A stretch of DNA of 64,000 nt from Tenebrio molitor. Taxonomy: Eukaryota; Arthropoda; Insecta; Coleoptera; Tenebrionidae. This document shows, one piece after another, positions 1 to 9,863 of this stretch. Position 1 is the stretch's first letter, and every line of letters begins with the position of its first letter. Below the pieces are notes generated by a model that saw only the letters and a program-made list of their open reading frames with translations, had not been told where the DNA came from and did not search any database. The stretch spans positions 12,710,001 to 12,774,000 of the forward strand of contig NC_091046.1 in NCBI RefSeq assembly GCF_963966145.1, read 5' to 3'. A program made the position numbers and the translations under genes.

Positions 1-1261
1 GTTATTTGCACGGTGTGTGGATAACTGCGGTTACCTTCTACGAAAGCATTTAATAAAAAATAAGAGCGCATAAAATTGTATAATAAAGAGAAAATTGTCT
101 TATTATTATACAACCACGATACACGAGGATCTGAAATGTGCGTTTAAATTGCAATTATTTGCAAATGAGTTATGAATTATGATAATAACGAATTTCCTCT
201 GAGACAGCTACATTAATGCGATTTAATTCTGAGCGTGCAGGATTTTTTTAAAATCATTAATTACATTACAATGAAAACTGAGCTAATACATAGTGTGATT
301 CTGTTTTTAATGAAACAATATTTTGTCTTAAGAGACCGAACATGCAAATGTGACAGTCAGTCCGACAGTTCTCAAGGTATGTAACAACAATTATTCGTTA
401 CTCCCACAACATTACAACATCATTATCCAGTCTATTTAGGAGACTCATTTCAACGAAATTTGAACCTGGCCTCGCACTTTCTTATTATTGCGTTACGAAA
501 TTTAGGATTTGATAAATGTAGGGGACCCTAAAAGAGTCACGTGCTCGGCATCAAAGGTATCATTAAGGAATTGTATAATGGTTTTATGCCCTATTTAACT
601 CGACTGGTTCCTCATTTCGAATTGATTCGATATGGCAATATGTGGGACGTCATAATTCATTTCGTTAGAGTATTCTTAAGTGCTTCAGTTGGAATGGATC
701 ATTCCACAAAAAATGTATAATTTGGCAAAAACTAAAAGTGCACGTCTTTCTGTTATTACAATATGGGGCCATTAATGAGAACAATTAGAACACGGTCTTA
801 TTTGACCCGAATTCAAAGTGTTAATGAGCCTACATAAAAGCAATTTCATTTTGTGGGGGACAAAGGGTAGTTGCGAAATTTCATCGATATCGTGCGAACA
901 ATAGGCCTCAGCTTGTAAAATTTGAGCATATTTTGGTATTTATCCCAGATAAGCATCGTATTTACCTTGATTGGTGAGAATAATGGATATACAACTATAA
1001 AATGATCTAATAATCACGATTCGGAAAAATAACTGTCATACAATATTATCTGAGAAGCAGACAGTTTTAAAAGAGGTGCTCGTGCAATACGTTGGGTGGT
1101 GGGAATCTTATAAGTTGGTAATTTAGTTTTCATGGACCATTACAATGGCAAGATTTAAGCATGTCTCACAACACTAATTTCAACATGGAGTTATTATTTA
1201 ATCATTGTGCGTGAGTGCGTATCTGTGGTACGATTTAATTCATCAATGTTGAGGAGGTTTA
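1..1261. other. 5' flank, no gene recognised
   Basis: AT-rich sequence with no long open frame, RNA gene or strong repeat that I could see. It ends directly upstream of the proposed first exon of gene 1, so promoter and 5' UTR sequence may lie here. No convincing TATA or initiator was identified. Confidence 0.4.
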
Positions 1262-1351
1262 ATGTTACATTTCTCGTTAATTATTGTGGTTATTGAATGT
1301 GCTGTGCTTAATGTGTTCACTTGCTTGGGAAGCATGGGTGCAGATACAAGG
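1262..1351 (+). CDS. Gene 1 exon 1: signal-peptide-like N-terminus
   Basis: The exon starts at an ATG that follows an in-frame TGA at 1250-1252 and runs 30 codons to a consensus donor (AGG|GTAAGT at 1352). The peptide has a short N-terminus and a hydrophobic core (FSLIIVVIECAVLNVF) followed by small residues, which is how a secretory signal peptide looks. It ends in phase 0 and matches the phase of the exon at 4060. The link between the exons is inferred from splice signals and phase, not from a transcript. The 2.7-kb intron holds transposon ends at about 1696 and 3254-3327 and a small palindrome at about 1947-2017. An unrelated small exon remains possible. Confidence 0.45.
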
Positions 1352-4059
1352 GTAAGTAATATATTTGTTTAAAGTAATATACATATGTATTATAAATTGG
1401 GAAATTCAGTTCCAAAAACAATTTTTAAAATTTTATACAGTACGAGTGTCAAGTCTTACTGATATTTAAAAATTGCTTTAAATATGAGATAAATGATGAC
1501 CTTTAAAAAAATAGGAGTAACATTTGATCCTTGATGTCGTTTAAAATATTTGAGTTGCCCCCTTTTGCGGGGTCTAACTTATTCCAAAAGCGACCATTTA
1601 GAAATACCAATTGACCTTACTGAAATTCTTACTTTTACCTGTACTGAATGTTAACATACCAAATAGGAATCAGTTTTTTTTAAAATTAATTTATATACAG
1701 TGTCCCCAAAAAAGAAGACGAGTCCATAACTCCGTTATTTATCGGAAGATTTTAATTATCTGTACACCAAATTAAATGGTTGTTAATAGGCTACAAAATG
1801 GCCTAATAAATTCAAGTATAGCCCCATGGGCTTCAAGGGTAAACTGTCAAAATATTTTTTTCAAATGGGATTACATATATTTTTTTAATAATTCTGATAG
1901 AGATTTTTATTCTGAAAACTCAAATATCCATAAATTATTCGGTCAGAAGACCAATTATTATCAAATAAAAGCCCTCGACTTCGTCTCGTCCTCTTATTTG
2001 CTAATAATTGGTCTCTTGGCCTCATTTATGGATGTTTTCGTTTATTAGCAAAAAATTTTCCGATAAAAAATGTTGCACTTGGGATATAATACATATGTGA
2101 AAATTTCAGTTCAATTTGTCATTAACATTTGATCTTTGCATAATTATTGCATATGTTTTTTCATTGCAATAAAAAGAAATTTGATGTTGAAAAAATATTG
2201 TTCATTAAAAATAAAAAATATACTATCTATTATGAGCACATAATGTCAATCACTATGTCATTCATTTGAATGCCATAATGACATACTTTACCGAACTAGT
2301 GTCATGTAAGGTGAACTTTTTTATCTTTTGTCGTGATTTCTAATGTTATCAAAGTTGCAATATCTGAATTTGCTGAAATCTCAATGTCTGACGAAATACT
2401 TTCTGCTCTGAATGGAGTATAGCTTTCATTTTGCAGTAGTGACAGAAGCGTAACAGAAATAAAAAATACTAATAAATAAATAGCCTACTACTTTGTGTAA
2501 TACCATTTTTCGCTATTACTAATTATTTCTTACGATAATAGATAAAACGTTACAATTTCGTATTACGATACTTACGTCGACTATTATTCTCAATACTATT
2601 TAGTAGCTCAGATATCCAGTCATCTGCAGTAATAATAAATTCTAACATAACTACCACATTTGAGCACTAATATTATTCCCTTTCAAATATAAATTTCATT
2701 TTTAATTGTTTAAACAAATTTCGTTGATTATTTCTGTTGTTGCTATATTCACGACATGGAATTAAATGAAATAATAAATACAATTCACTTTCCTTGTTTG
2801 TTTATAACTCACGTAAATATTCAAAATTATATTATTTTTAGATTATTAGGCAATCAACAGGAATTTTCCACGTTAAATCAAAATAAGTACGTAAATATTA
2901 ACAACATTGAAAACATAATTCTTATTAAATTGTGATGGTAAAGAAACAAGAAATTTTCGCGCAAACACGCGGTATGTTTACACCGGTGGCAAGGATTTTC
3001 ATTCTTTTTGAGCTGATGATGATAGTAGATAATTCTAAATTATAATTGCATATTTTTCGAAGGAAGAAGAATTTTTAAATGTACGAGACAAAGGTTATAC
3101 AGTGTGGAAACTACTTATGGAATAAATTCAGTAATTTCAAAACGAATGATATTTTTGAAAAACGTAATTAAAACAGGTCAACTTTCATTTTAAAGTGCGC
3201 TGGTTTTAAACTACCGGACCTATTTGTTATGTAATATCCTTCAGAGTCATATTTTTTTCATGTACATTTAAACATCCTCGATAAGGTGGTAAATAGTTAG
3301 TACGCCAATTTTGGGACACCTGTATATGAATATGAAACATTCTGAGAGGGATTTTCTCACAGTGCAAACGTTCTTGTAAAAATCTTTTGTTGTAATTTAT
3401 GAGTATGTTGTTACAAAGAAAGAGAAACGAGAAGAAAAATGTTGATTACATTTTTTTGCATCGAAAATATATTCACATAAATAAAATGAATTAAGGTTTT
3501 TTGTAAAGATAAAGGAAAAAACGTAAACGACAAATTCTTGTCGAGATTTATCGGAATGGTATATTTCAATGATGAGTTTCCCGATAATAAATCATCAAAA
3601 TGTGTTGATAATTTCAAACAAGTCGTGTTTAATCAGTTTTATGAAAGAGCTTTAATGAATTATGGAGATCAAAAAGATAATTTGATTTTTACAGTTTGCT
3701 GATCAGCAAAGTTCAAAACATCACTTGAATTATATCAAAATTTAAACTGACAACATTTCGTAATTAATAATATACATTTTTGATATAAATTAATTGAAGC
3801 ATGCATGTTTTATGATTTTCTGCGATCCAATAAAGCTTTGATGTATTTTAATATTTAATATGAAGCTTTATATTGTTTAATAAATGTTTATACGTTCATA
3901 CTTCAAAAAGTTATTTCATAAAAAATATAACAAATATTCTGTTGTAATAATTATTCTGCGAAATTGAGACTGACATACTCGTATTTATTTATTTTAATGA
4001 AAACATTTAAATATGTATTGCCCATAAAGAATTACATTTCATTTTTAATTCCATTGCAG
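1352..4059 (+). other. Intron 1 of gene 1, with repeat fragments
   Basis: Starts GTAAGT and ends with a pyrimidine-rich tract before CAG at 4057-4059. Inside are a TACAGTGTCCCC transposon end (1696), an AT-rich inverted repeat (about 1947-2017), and a half element ending in GGGACACCTGTA (3254-3327) that matches the right end of the TIR element at 18456-18902. No other coding exon is apparent. Confidence 0.4.
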
Positions 4060-4401
4060 AACGAAATTAAACATCGATGGTACTCCTACTTGACCATGAC
4101 GAGCTTGTTGTTGACGTCAGTTTCATCACTGGAAGAAAATCGACCAGCGATATTTCTTTCCCCTCGTAATTTCAACCCTCATCCCTATGAAGCAAATTAT
4201 GATCTGAGGGATGCTACTGATGCGAATAGAGTAGGGCCCGTGGTTTTTCCGCCATCACCCCCTGACGAAGATGACTCTGTTAATAGCAATGTTTTAACTA
4301 TAGAAAGGGAGCGTGTATTCACCCATCCAATAGACAATCATCCATATGCAAGAGTAGCCCGAAAACGCAAGTATAAACTTCCGGGAAGATTCATTCACCA
4401 G
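4060..4401 (+). CDS. Gene 1 exon 2: main body of an unrecognised secreted or processed protein
   Basis: This 114-codon phase 0/0 exon lies between a good acceptor (ATTCCATTGCAG) and donor (CAG|GTAATT). Its composition is clearly coding: acidic and proline-rich (FPPSPPDEDD), with few low-complexity AT codons, unlike its surroundings. In the joined model (151 aa) residues 131-134 are RKRK, a furin or prohormone-convertase type basic site. They are followed by YKLPGR, where a Gly before Arg could in principle be an amidation signal. No cysteine lies in the mature part, so a cystine-knot or insulin-like fold is excluded. I do not recognise the family. Secretion and processing are inferred from the exon 1 core and the basic site. 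Translation could instead start at an internal Met within exon 2 (MTSLLLTSVSS), giving a weaker signal. Confidence 0.6.
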
Positions 4402-4811
4402 GTAATTAGAAATTTCAGTTTTGTACGAATTAATATTCTGCAATAAATGAAACTAAGTATGAAAGTGAATAACGTTTAAAAAATTCCTTTGCAATGTTGG
4501 TAATGATCACGTTGTTTTAATTTTTTAACATTGAATACAAACACTTTGTATCCACGGCGTTATTGAGACATTTTAAAACAGCAATGCAAATTTGTGCTTT
4601 TTTCTAAAATTTTTGAGAACTGGTCTACCACCATGATTTTGTATTAGATTTAAACATCAATTCAATTTTAACAGGTTACAGTTTCAACACACGTTGCCTT
4701 ACACAGACTGCGTAACTTTATACAGCCGCGTGTATTTATTAATCTCCAAAATTAGAAAAGTTGAGATATTCGCCATTATAAATTATTTTATTATTCAAAT
4801 TTTCTGTTAAT

Positions 4812-4926
4812 AATAGTATATTATGCAACAAGATTTATAAACGGCACTTTAGACACTAGTTTTATGGAGCCACTGTTTAATAAACGAGTGTCTAGAGGCG
4901 TTTATAAACGAGTTGCATACTATAAT
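4812..4926. mobile_element. Palindromic hairpin element (TAGTATATTATGCAAC ends)
   Basis: The left end TAGTATATTATGCAAC pairs with the right end GTTGCATACTATA. Inner TTATAAACG blocks are also inverted. About 115 bp with no coding capacity. It shares its TAGTATATTA terminus with elements at 5901, 6075 and 8265. Confidence 0.6.
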
Positions 4927-5370
4927 GTTCCTACAACTAAATGAACAACGCAAATATAACACGTAACTTCTTTATTCAAGGTTAATTTAAACATAAAATT
5001 CGAACCTGATAAACGTCAATTGACAAGTGACAACTAATTTCATTTTGAGTGTGACATAATTTTTGCTATTAAAAAAACCAGGGCGTGACTAAAAAGCCCG
5101 TTGCTAACTTCACCTCGTGACTAAAACGCACAAAGTCGCAGCTGGTCAACGTGTATTTAAAAAGCGTCCTGGAAACATATGGGATAAATGGCGTTTTAAA
5201 CATAGGAGTAGAAAAAAAAACTGTTATAATTATACAAGACTTATTTTAAATAGAAATTGACAGTTTGTGTAGTTACTTCACTGAAATTGACAAGCAAAAG
5301 CAGAAATCAATTTTGCTTTGCTTTTGTGTCGATTTGAATTTATCCAATTTTATATGTTTTGTATTTACAG

Positions 5371-5394
5371 GTTACAGAAGCACCACCGTCGTAA
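5371..5394 (+). CDS. Gene 1 exon 3: short C-terminal exon with stop
   Basis: A strong acceptor (TTTTGTATTTACAG) precedes eight codons in phase 0: VTEAPPS and TAA. Joined to exon 2 the protein ends ...FIHQVTEAPPS, 151 aa in total. An AATAAA lies at 5552-5557. A competing acceptor with the same ACAG|GTTACAG context at 4674/4675 would give a 26-residue basic tail (VTVSTHVALHRL...) before a stop, so alternative last exons are possible. Sequence alone cannot choose between them. Confidence 0.4.
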   Translation, partial: VTEAPPS

Positions 5395-5522
5395 TCTGTA
5401 ATTTTCGAGAATAACTCAAGATGATTTATGATTTGATCAATTTTATAACAATAGTTGAAATTTACGGCTCATTATTAATTACTGTGCGCTGAATTTGTAA
5501 AATTTATTATATTCTAAGGCAT

Positions 5523-5837
5523 TTGCGTCAGTTACAAAATATTATTACGTCAATAAAGAAACTCGCTGAGAATAATGGTATCCACGAGGGTTACTTGAAA
5601 TTCTCGGCTGTTGTGAAAGAAATGACCGACACCTTTGAAAATATCATTGCATTAAATTTTACATGCAAAACGTTGCACTACATGCATACAAAGAAATTCC
5701 TTGCAAACGTTATTTACCATTTCACAGAACGTGGCAGCTGGTTCAAGAAAATGATTTTCAAGGGATTCTTTTCAATTTTTTTATTCTACTTTTTGCTACT
5801 AAAAAGTAGTTTTGGTAAAACATTTTTGAAAATGTAA
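5523..5837 (+). CDS. Unassigned open frame of about 104 codons, possibly an exon
   Basis: An open frame without an initial ATG (first codon TTG) follows ...GCGTCAG-type sequence that could be an acceptor. The protein begins RQLQNIITSIKKLAENNG and is rich in amphipathic helix-like residues. It contains ALNFTCKTLHYMHTK, and its C-terminus is a strongly hydrophobic Phe/Leu run (FFSIFLFYFLLLK) followed by LysPhe. Composition is more protein-like than chance frames nearby, but I recognise no family. It begins about 130 bp after the end of gene 1, so it might be a downstream gene, an alternative exon, or a chance frame. An AATAAA lies within it. Confidence 0.2.
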   Translation: MRQLQNIITSIKKLAENNGIHEGYLKFSAVVKEMTDTFENIIALNFTCKTLHYMHTKKFLANVIYHFTERGSWFKKMIFKGFFSIFLFYFLLLKSSFGKTFLKM

Positions 5838-5900
5838 AATGTAAACTCCCAACAAAACAAACAACAAAATTAAAAGAAACTAAAAACATGAAAAATCATT

Positions 5901-5958
5901 TAATAGTATATTATATATTGAGGGAGAGAAATGCATGATTTTTCCTAAGGTGCAGTTT
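5901..5958. mobile_element. Half copy of the hairpin element at 6075
   Basis: Nearly identical to the left arm of the 6075-6210 element (TAATAGTATATTATATATTG, GAGAGAAATGCATGATTTTT, CCTAAGGTGCAGTTT). No right arm follows, so it is a truncated copy. Confidence 0.6.
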
Positions 5959-6002
5959 TTGAAAACAGAATTTAAACTTTCAAACAAATTCCTGCTTTAC
6001 AT

Positions 6003-6074
6003 TATACAGAGTGTCCCAAAAGTATCGCCTTTCCTTGGAGGTACATCATTTAGGGATGCGGTAGAGTGCTGGAA
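6003..6074. mobile_element. Transposon end of the TACAGRGTGTCCC type
   Basis: TATACAGAGTGTCCCAAAAG is the terminal motif found at many loci in this window (for example 18456 and 22928). No partner end was found nearby, so this is a solo or broken end directly next to the hairpin element. Confidence 0.35.
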
Positions 6075-6210
6075 AATAGTATATTATATATTGAGAGAGA
6101 GAAATGCATGATTTTTCCTAAGGTGCAGTTTGTAGCCAGAGGGCGAAGCCCGAGGGCTACAAAGCACCGAGGGAAAAATGAGCATTCTCTCCAGAAGTAT
6201 ATATACTATT
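6075..6210. mobile_element. Multi-layer palindromic hairpin element
   Basis: The arms pair in successive layers: AATAGTATAT with ATATACTATT, AATGC with GCATT, AGGTGC with GCACC, and TTTGTAGCC with GGCTACAAA. At the tip is a GC-rich hairpin, GGGC-GAA-GCCC, flanked by GAG. About 136 bp. No ORF is meaningful here; frames crossing it are by-products of the palindrome. Confidence 0.7.
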
Positions 6211-6333
6211 TTTTTCACGGTAGGGAGTAGAAACAGCACAAAAATCTCAAATTTTAAGAATAAAAAAATGATGACAAATGAGTTGTCATCTTTCGATGAA
6301 TTTAATGGAATTAGTAGTTGCCTTGACAACACA

Positions 6334-6416
6334 ATTAGATTTTTGTCACAACAGTCAAAAAAAATGAAAACTCCCATTAGATTTTTGTCACAACTGTCAA
6401 AAAAATGAAAACTCCC
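6334..6416. repeat. Two tandem 41-42 bp units
   Basis: Units at 6334-6375 and 6376-6416 both begin ATTAGATTTTTGTCACAA and end AATGAAAACTCCC, with an A-run length difference and a single internal change. Confidence 0.8.
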
Positions 6417-6455
6417 TAGGGAGCAAATATTTGCAAATATTTGCTCCCTAGGGAG
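6412..6455. repeat. Perfect 44-bp palindrome
   Basis: It starts CTCCCTAGGGAGCAAATATT and is exactly self-complementary with no loop, centred on a TTTGCAAA-type core. The outer CTCCCTAGGGAG is itself a 12-bp palindrome present at both ends. Confidence 0.85.
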
Positions 6456-7033
6456 AAAATGCTCTACTTCTGTCACGATGTTGACATCCGAAAAGTTGAT
6501 TTCTACTCCCGATCGTGAAAAAAACAATATTTTTTCAACAATAATCAGATGTAAAATGTATACGTTAAGTGTTCGTCGAGAGTTGCTCAACCCTTTTTTA
6601 TTTATAGATCTCTGAAGGGTTTTGTTTTTCCTAACCGATTTTTCAGGGGTGGGGTAGGGTCGGCATAGAGATGGATTCACAAAGCATTGTAATACCCGTG
6701 AGGGTTTTACTTCCAAAATTTATTTTTTCGTTCCTTGGGGATGATATAACTCCCGCTGAGAATGCATGACTTGGAACTAAAAAATTGCGTATCTCCAAGG
6801 AATAGTATTTTAATTGAGTTGATAACAGTAACAAAATCTATTCGGGTTTCAGAGAATAAATCTTAATGTTTTAATTGAGTTAAGGGAAAATAAACTCGGG
6901 AAATAATAATTTGCAACATCTGTAAGAACGACTACTTTGTTATTACAAGTGGGAATTTTACTCACACGGCTGCAGAGAGTGTTGGAGTCTCAGGCGTAAA
7001 AAAGTACTTTGTACACAAGTAGCATAAATAATA

Positions 7034-7154
7034 TTTCAAACCAAGGTAAGAAAGTGCTTTCTTGCAGACCGCAGGCAAAGATTATAAACCGAGGCGTAGC
7101 CGAGGTTTGTAAGTGCCCAAGGTCTGCAAGGGCACTTTCTTAACAAGGTTTGAA
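7034..7154. mobile_element. Palindromic hairpin element with GGCGTAGCC tip
   Basis: The arms TTTCAAACCAAGGTAAGAAA and its complement (TTTCTTAACAAGGTTTGAA) enclose TTGCAGACC/GGTCTGCAA and ATAAACC/GGTTTGTA layers. The tip is GAGGCGTAGCCGAG, the same layout as at 6075. Confidence 0.65.
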
Positions 7155-7160
7155 TACTGT

Positions 7161-7591
7161 TTTTTTCCCTACTGGCACAACTTCGTTGAAAAAAGTCAAA
7201 CAAAGATGGTTATATTCCTGATTAAAACGAAAATTTTGAGAATTGAATAGTAGGCTGGGTTATTTGTTTAATTAACTTGTCATCGCATTTGAAGATTTGA
7301 CGTTTGTTCGAAAATTTGATATAAACAGGGTAAAGTAATCTATTTAACATTTATTTATATATCTTAAACTTTAATTTCGGTTTAGAATCTCGGCTTTACA
7401 ACTTGCTTTATTGAAGTGACTTTCATGTGTCAATAACTTATTTCACTTTTGACACTTTTGACATTTGTATTTTGGTACAGTTTTACCATGAACATTTCAT
7501 GATTAACTTTCTTACCTTAGCGAGAAAGTTGAATTTTCTCACCTCAAATGAGGTATTCACAGCCTACATTTCTAACCGGTAGGGAAAAATA
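7161..7591. mobile_element. TIR element with TTTTTCCCTACYGG ends
   Basis: TTTTTTCCCTACTGG (7161-7175) is inverted at 7576-7589 (CCGGTAGGGAAAAA). About 430 bp, with no coding sequence. It abuts the preceding hairpin. Confidence 0.4.
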
Positions 7592-7667
7592 ATCTTTTGT
7601 TGCATTATTGTCAAATAAAATTAGTGAGAAAAAATAACGTTTCAAAATATGAATCAAGTACTCATAT

Positions 7668-7836
7668 TGTACCTATAAACAGTAAATAATAAGCCTGGCG
7701 GAATAGAAAATGCAACCCACAATACATCAGGAGGAAAAGCCGGATATTTATCGCCTCTACAGGGTTACCCTCCAATGTATTGTGGCTTGCATTTTCTATT
7801 CGCCCGGGCTCATTATCACTGGTGAAATATCCTGTA
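7668..7836. mobile_element. MITE of the ATGCAACCCACAATACAT family
   Basis: The left arm GGAATAGAAAATGCAACCCA continues to CAATACAT, and the right arm ATGTATTGTGGCTTGCATTT continues to a GCCCGGGCTCATTATCA terminus. Other copies are at 21085, 23943, 42592, 51530 and, more divergent, 45122. Confidence 0.7.
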
Positions 7837-8077
7837 TTTACATAAAATAAGTGAGCACAATGATAATGAAGTATTCTAAAGTATCCCACCAGAAATGTAT
7901 TTTTTACTTTCGTTATTTCTGTAGCAAATTAAGCAGGCGTACTAAAGTGTAAAACAAAGTTGTTTACAATGTAAAATAAAGTATTTTTTCTTCAAACGTC
8001 CGTAAATTATGAAATTATCCTGCTGCATTGATAATGCTAAAGTGTCCCTTCATTGTCATGGCATCTAACGAGCTGAC

Positions 8078-8190
8078 GAGCGGCAGATAAAGTTATTATC
8101 TCCGCTGAGAGCGGCAGATAAATTTATTATCTCCGCTGAGGGCGTCCGTGAAGTTATTATCTCCGCTGATGAGCGGCAGTAAAGTAAACT
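8078..8190. repeat. 31-bp tandem repeat, three units plus a partial
   Basis: Units start at 8078, 8109 and 8140, and each ends TTATTATCTCCGCTGA. A degraded fourth (GAGCGGCAGTAAAG) follows. The unit is weakly self-complementary (GAGCGG/CCGCT). Confidence 0.8.
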
Positions 8191-8264
8191 AGCTAAATCA
8201 TTTGAAATTCCTACCTAGTTTCTTAACATGTCTTAAATAATTTGTTATGAAGGTTTGAAGAAAA

Positions 8265-8401
8265 AATAGTATATGTTATTCGGAGCAAAAATGGTTTTAT
8301 GTGCTTTGGCTGGTTTGTCTGCCTCACTGCGTTCGGCAGCCAATCTACCAGCCGCAGCACATAAAACTTCATTTTTGCTCCTCATAACATAATATACTAT
8401 T
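8265..8401. mobile_element. Palindromic hairpin element (AATAGTATAT ends)
   Basis: The left arm AATAGTATATGTTATTCGGA then GCAAAAATG is complemented by CATTTTTGCTCC and ATATACTATT-type sequence on the right. Inner layers TTTTATGTGCT/AGCACATAAAA and GGCTGGT/ACCAGCC follow. The tip contains CTGCC...GGCAG. Confidence 0.7.
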
Positions 8402-8722
8402 TGCATGACTTTTGCATAAAGCGTTATTTTAACCCTTCAAAAAAGGGAACAAAGTGGCACTTTTAGTCTTTGGGAGTTAAAGCACAGCCGACTAAGTTAA
8501 TTTATTGATAGTGGGAATATTAAATTGACATAATGTGTCAAAGGAATATGTAATAAGTAATATACCTACAAAGAAAATTAAGTGCCCTTGAAAAACACAA
8601 TAGAAAATGTTTATAAAAACAAAGGGGAATACATAGTGATATTTATATATTTCATGTAAATTTAACTGATTGCATTGAATATTGCACATTGAATTATGTC
8701 ACGTTGACAGTTATATTATATA

Positions 8723-8968
8723 TACAGCGTGATCAACAATGACTGAGTCTGTTGGCAATGAAACAATTGAAAATACTGGTGATTTTTGTCTAGTAATTGG
8801 CACTGACCACGCACTGACCGGATTTTTTAACTTGAGATGACATTAAACACATTCTTGGTTATGCAGGTTATGTTTATACTATTACAAAAATGAACCTTCG
8901 TTGGTAAATTTTAAATTTGCCAAATTTCATTGTTACCAACAGACTCAGTCATTCTTGATCACCCCGTA
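8723..8968. mobile_element. TA-ended MITE, TACAGCGTGATCA family, intact copy
   Basis: TACAGCGTGATCAACAATGA is inverted at the right end (TCATTCTTGATCACCCCGTA). 246 bp, no coding sequence. A second copy at 37914-38369 carries a further insertion. A right-end fragment lies at about 57973-58053. Confidence 0.75.
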
Positions 8969-9250
8969 GTTTGTCTCAATTCTAAATTTCCACCACTTGT
9001 TGAATTATGTTGGCAAAATAAAAATATTTCTAAACTGGGGATTCTTATAACCAAAGTTGGCAATAGAATTATTTTATAAACATGATTCGAAAACATAAAA
9101 ATTAGTTCATATGTTTATTTTGCTTGTAGAATTTGATTTTCTACCTACTTACTTGCTGCATTTTAAAAATGGTTTTCGTTCTTTTCCTGTATTCAAAAAT
9201 TTTGAGTTGTAAAAACGGAAATTGACAGATAACCTAATAAATAGGGAGAG

Positions 9251-9437
9251 TTGTTGTTGTGTATGTCTGTGAATGTGAGGTGGAATGGGCGTGGGTGGCC
9301 GGGGAAAGTGCCCCGAAGCCCCGTCGCATCACCTGAGAAAGGCAAAAAGGAAATTGTAATGGAAAAAGCGGCCGACCGAAAGGTACCGTAAAAAGCCGTA
9401 TGGCTAAAAACGGGAATGGCAATTAAAAAAAAAAAAA
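9251..9437 (+). mobile_element. Poly(A) retroposon (SINE or 5'-truncated LINE) with target-site duplication
   Basis: A 187-bp GC-richer segment ends in a run of 14 or so A residues and is flanked by the exact direct repeat ATAGGGAGAG (9241-9250 and 9438-9447). This is the signature of LINE-mediated retrotransposition. I could not recognise tRNA A or B boxes, so it may be the 3' end of a LINE rather than a SINE. Confidence 0.7.
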
Positions 9438-9598
9438 ATAGGGAGAGGCTAAATAACCCAGGACGATCCTTACCAATACGCATGCGTTAGTAACTTGAGT
9501 GCTTTGTTGTTACATGTACCGCATGGCACTGTACCGTGTGCTGCACGTAAGGCAAAGAACAGTAGATGAGTAGAACACAAACTAAAGATATAATTATG

Positions 9599-9863
9599 TT
9601 TTTAGAATCTTTTAATAGGTCTATTATTGTATTCAATTTGGAGTCGTTTATGGCTATCTATTAAAGCACTCGTAGTTCGTAGTTTAATAGATCTCTAAGA
9701 AAATTTTTATCAATATTTCAGTGTATTATTGTCATTTGCACCAAAAAACTTCCAATATTAATGTTCAAACTCTACTTTTTAACATATGTTGCAGATGTAG
9801 TTGCATTCGTTACCTTGAATTACCAATTACATAATACAAAATTCCCTAGAATTTGAAAATTTA
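9599..9863. repeat. Dispersed repeat; inverted second copy at 59573-59811
   Basis: Landmarks in both copies are AATTTGGAGTCGTTTATG, TTTAATAGATCTCTAAGAA, AACATATGTTGCAGATGTA and TTCCCTAGAATTTGAAAA. Orientation is opposite at 59.6 kb. No coding capacity. Confidence 0.7.

Larger units (their letters stand above)
6211..6522. mobile_element. Foldback element adjoining the 6075 hairpin
   Basis: TTTTTCACGGTAGGGAGTAG (6211-6230) is inverted at 6500-6522 (TTTCTACTCCCGATCGTGAAA). The interior holds a 42-bp direct repeat and a perfect 44-bp palindrome (separate entries). It is probably non-autonomous. Confidence 0.55.

Noticed and set aside
6084..6716. 210-codon minus-strand open frame
   Set aside because: It spans two foldback elements, a tandem repeat and a 44-bp palindrome. 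The peptide mirrors these repeats and has no domain.
9193..9483. 96-codon minus-strand frame with a hydrophobic start
   Set aside because: It crosses the poly(A) tail (encoding a Phe run) and both target duplications of the retroposon, so it is not a gene.
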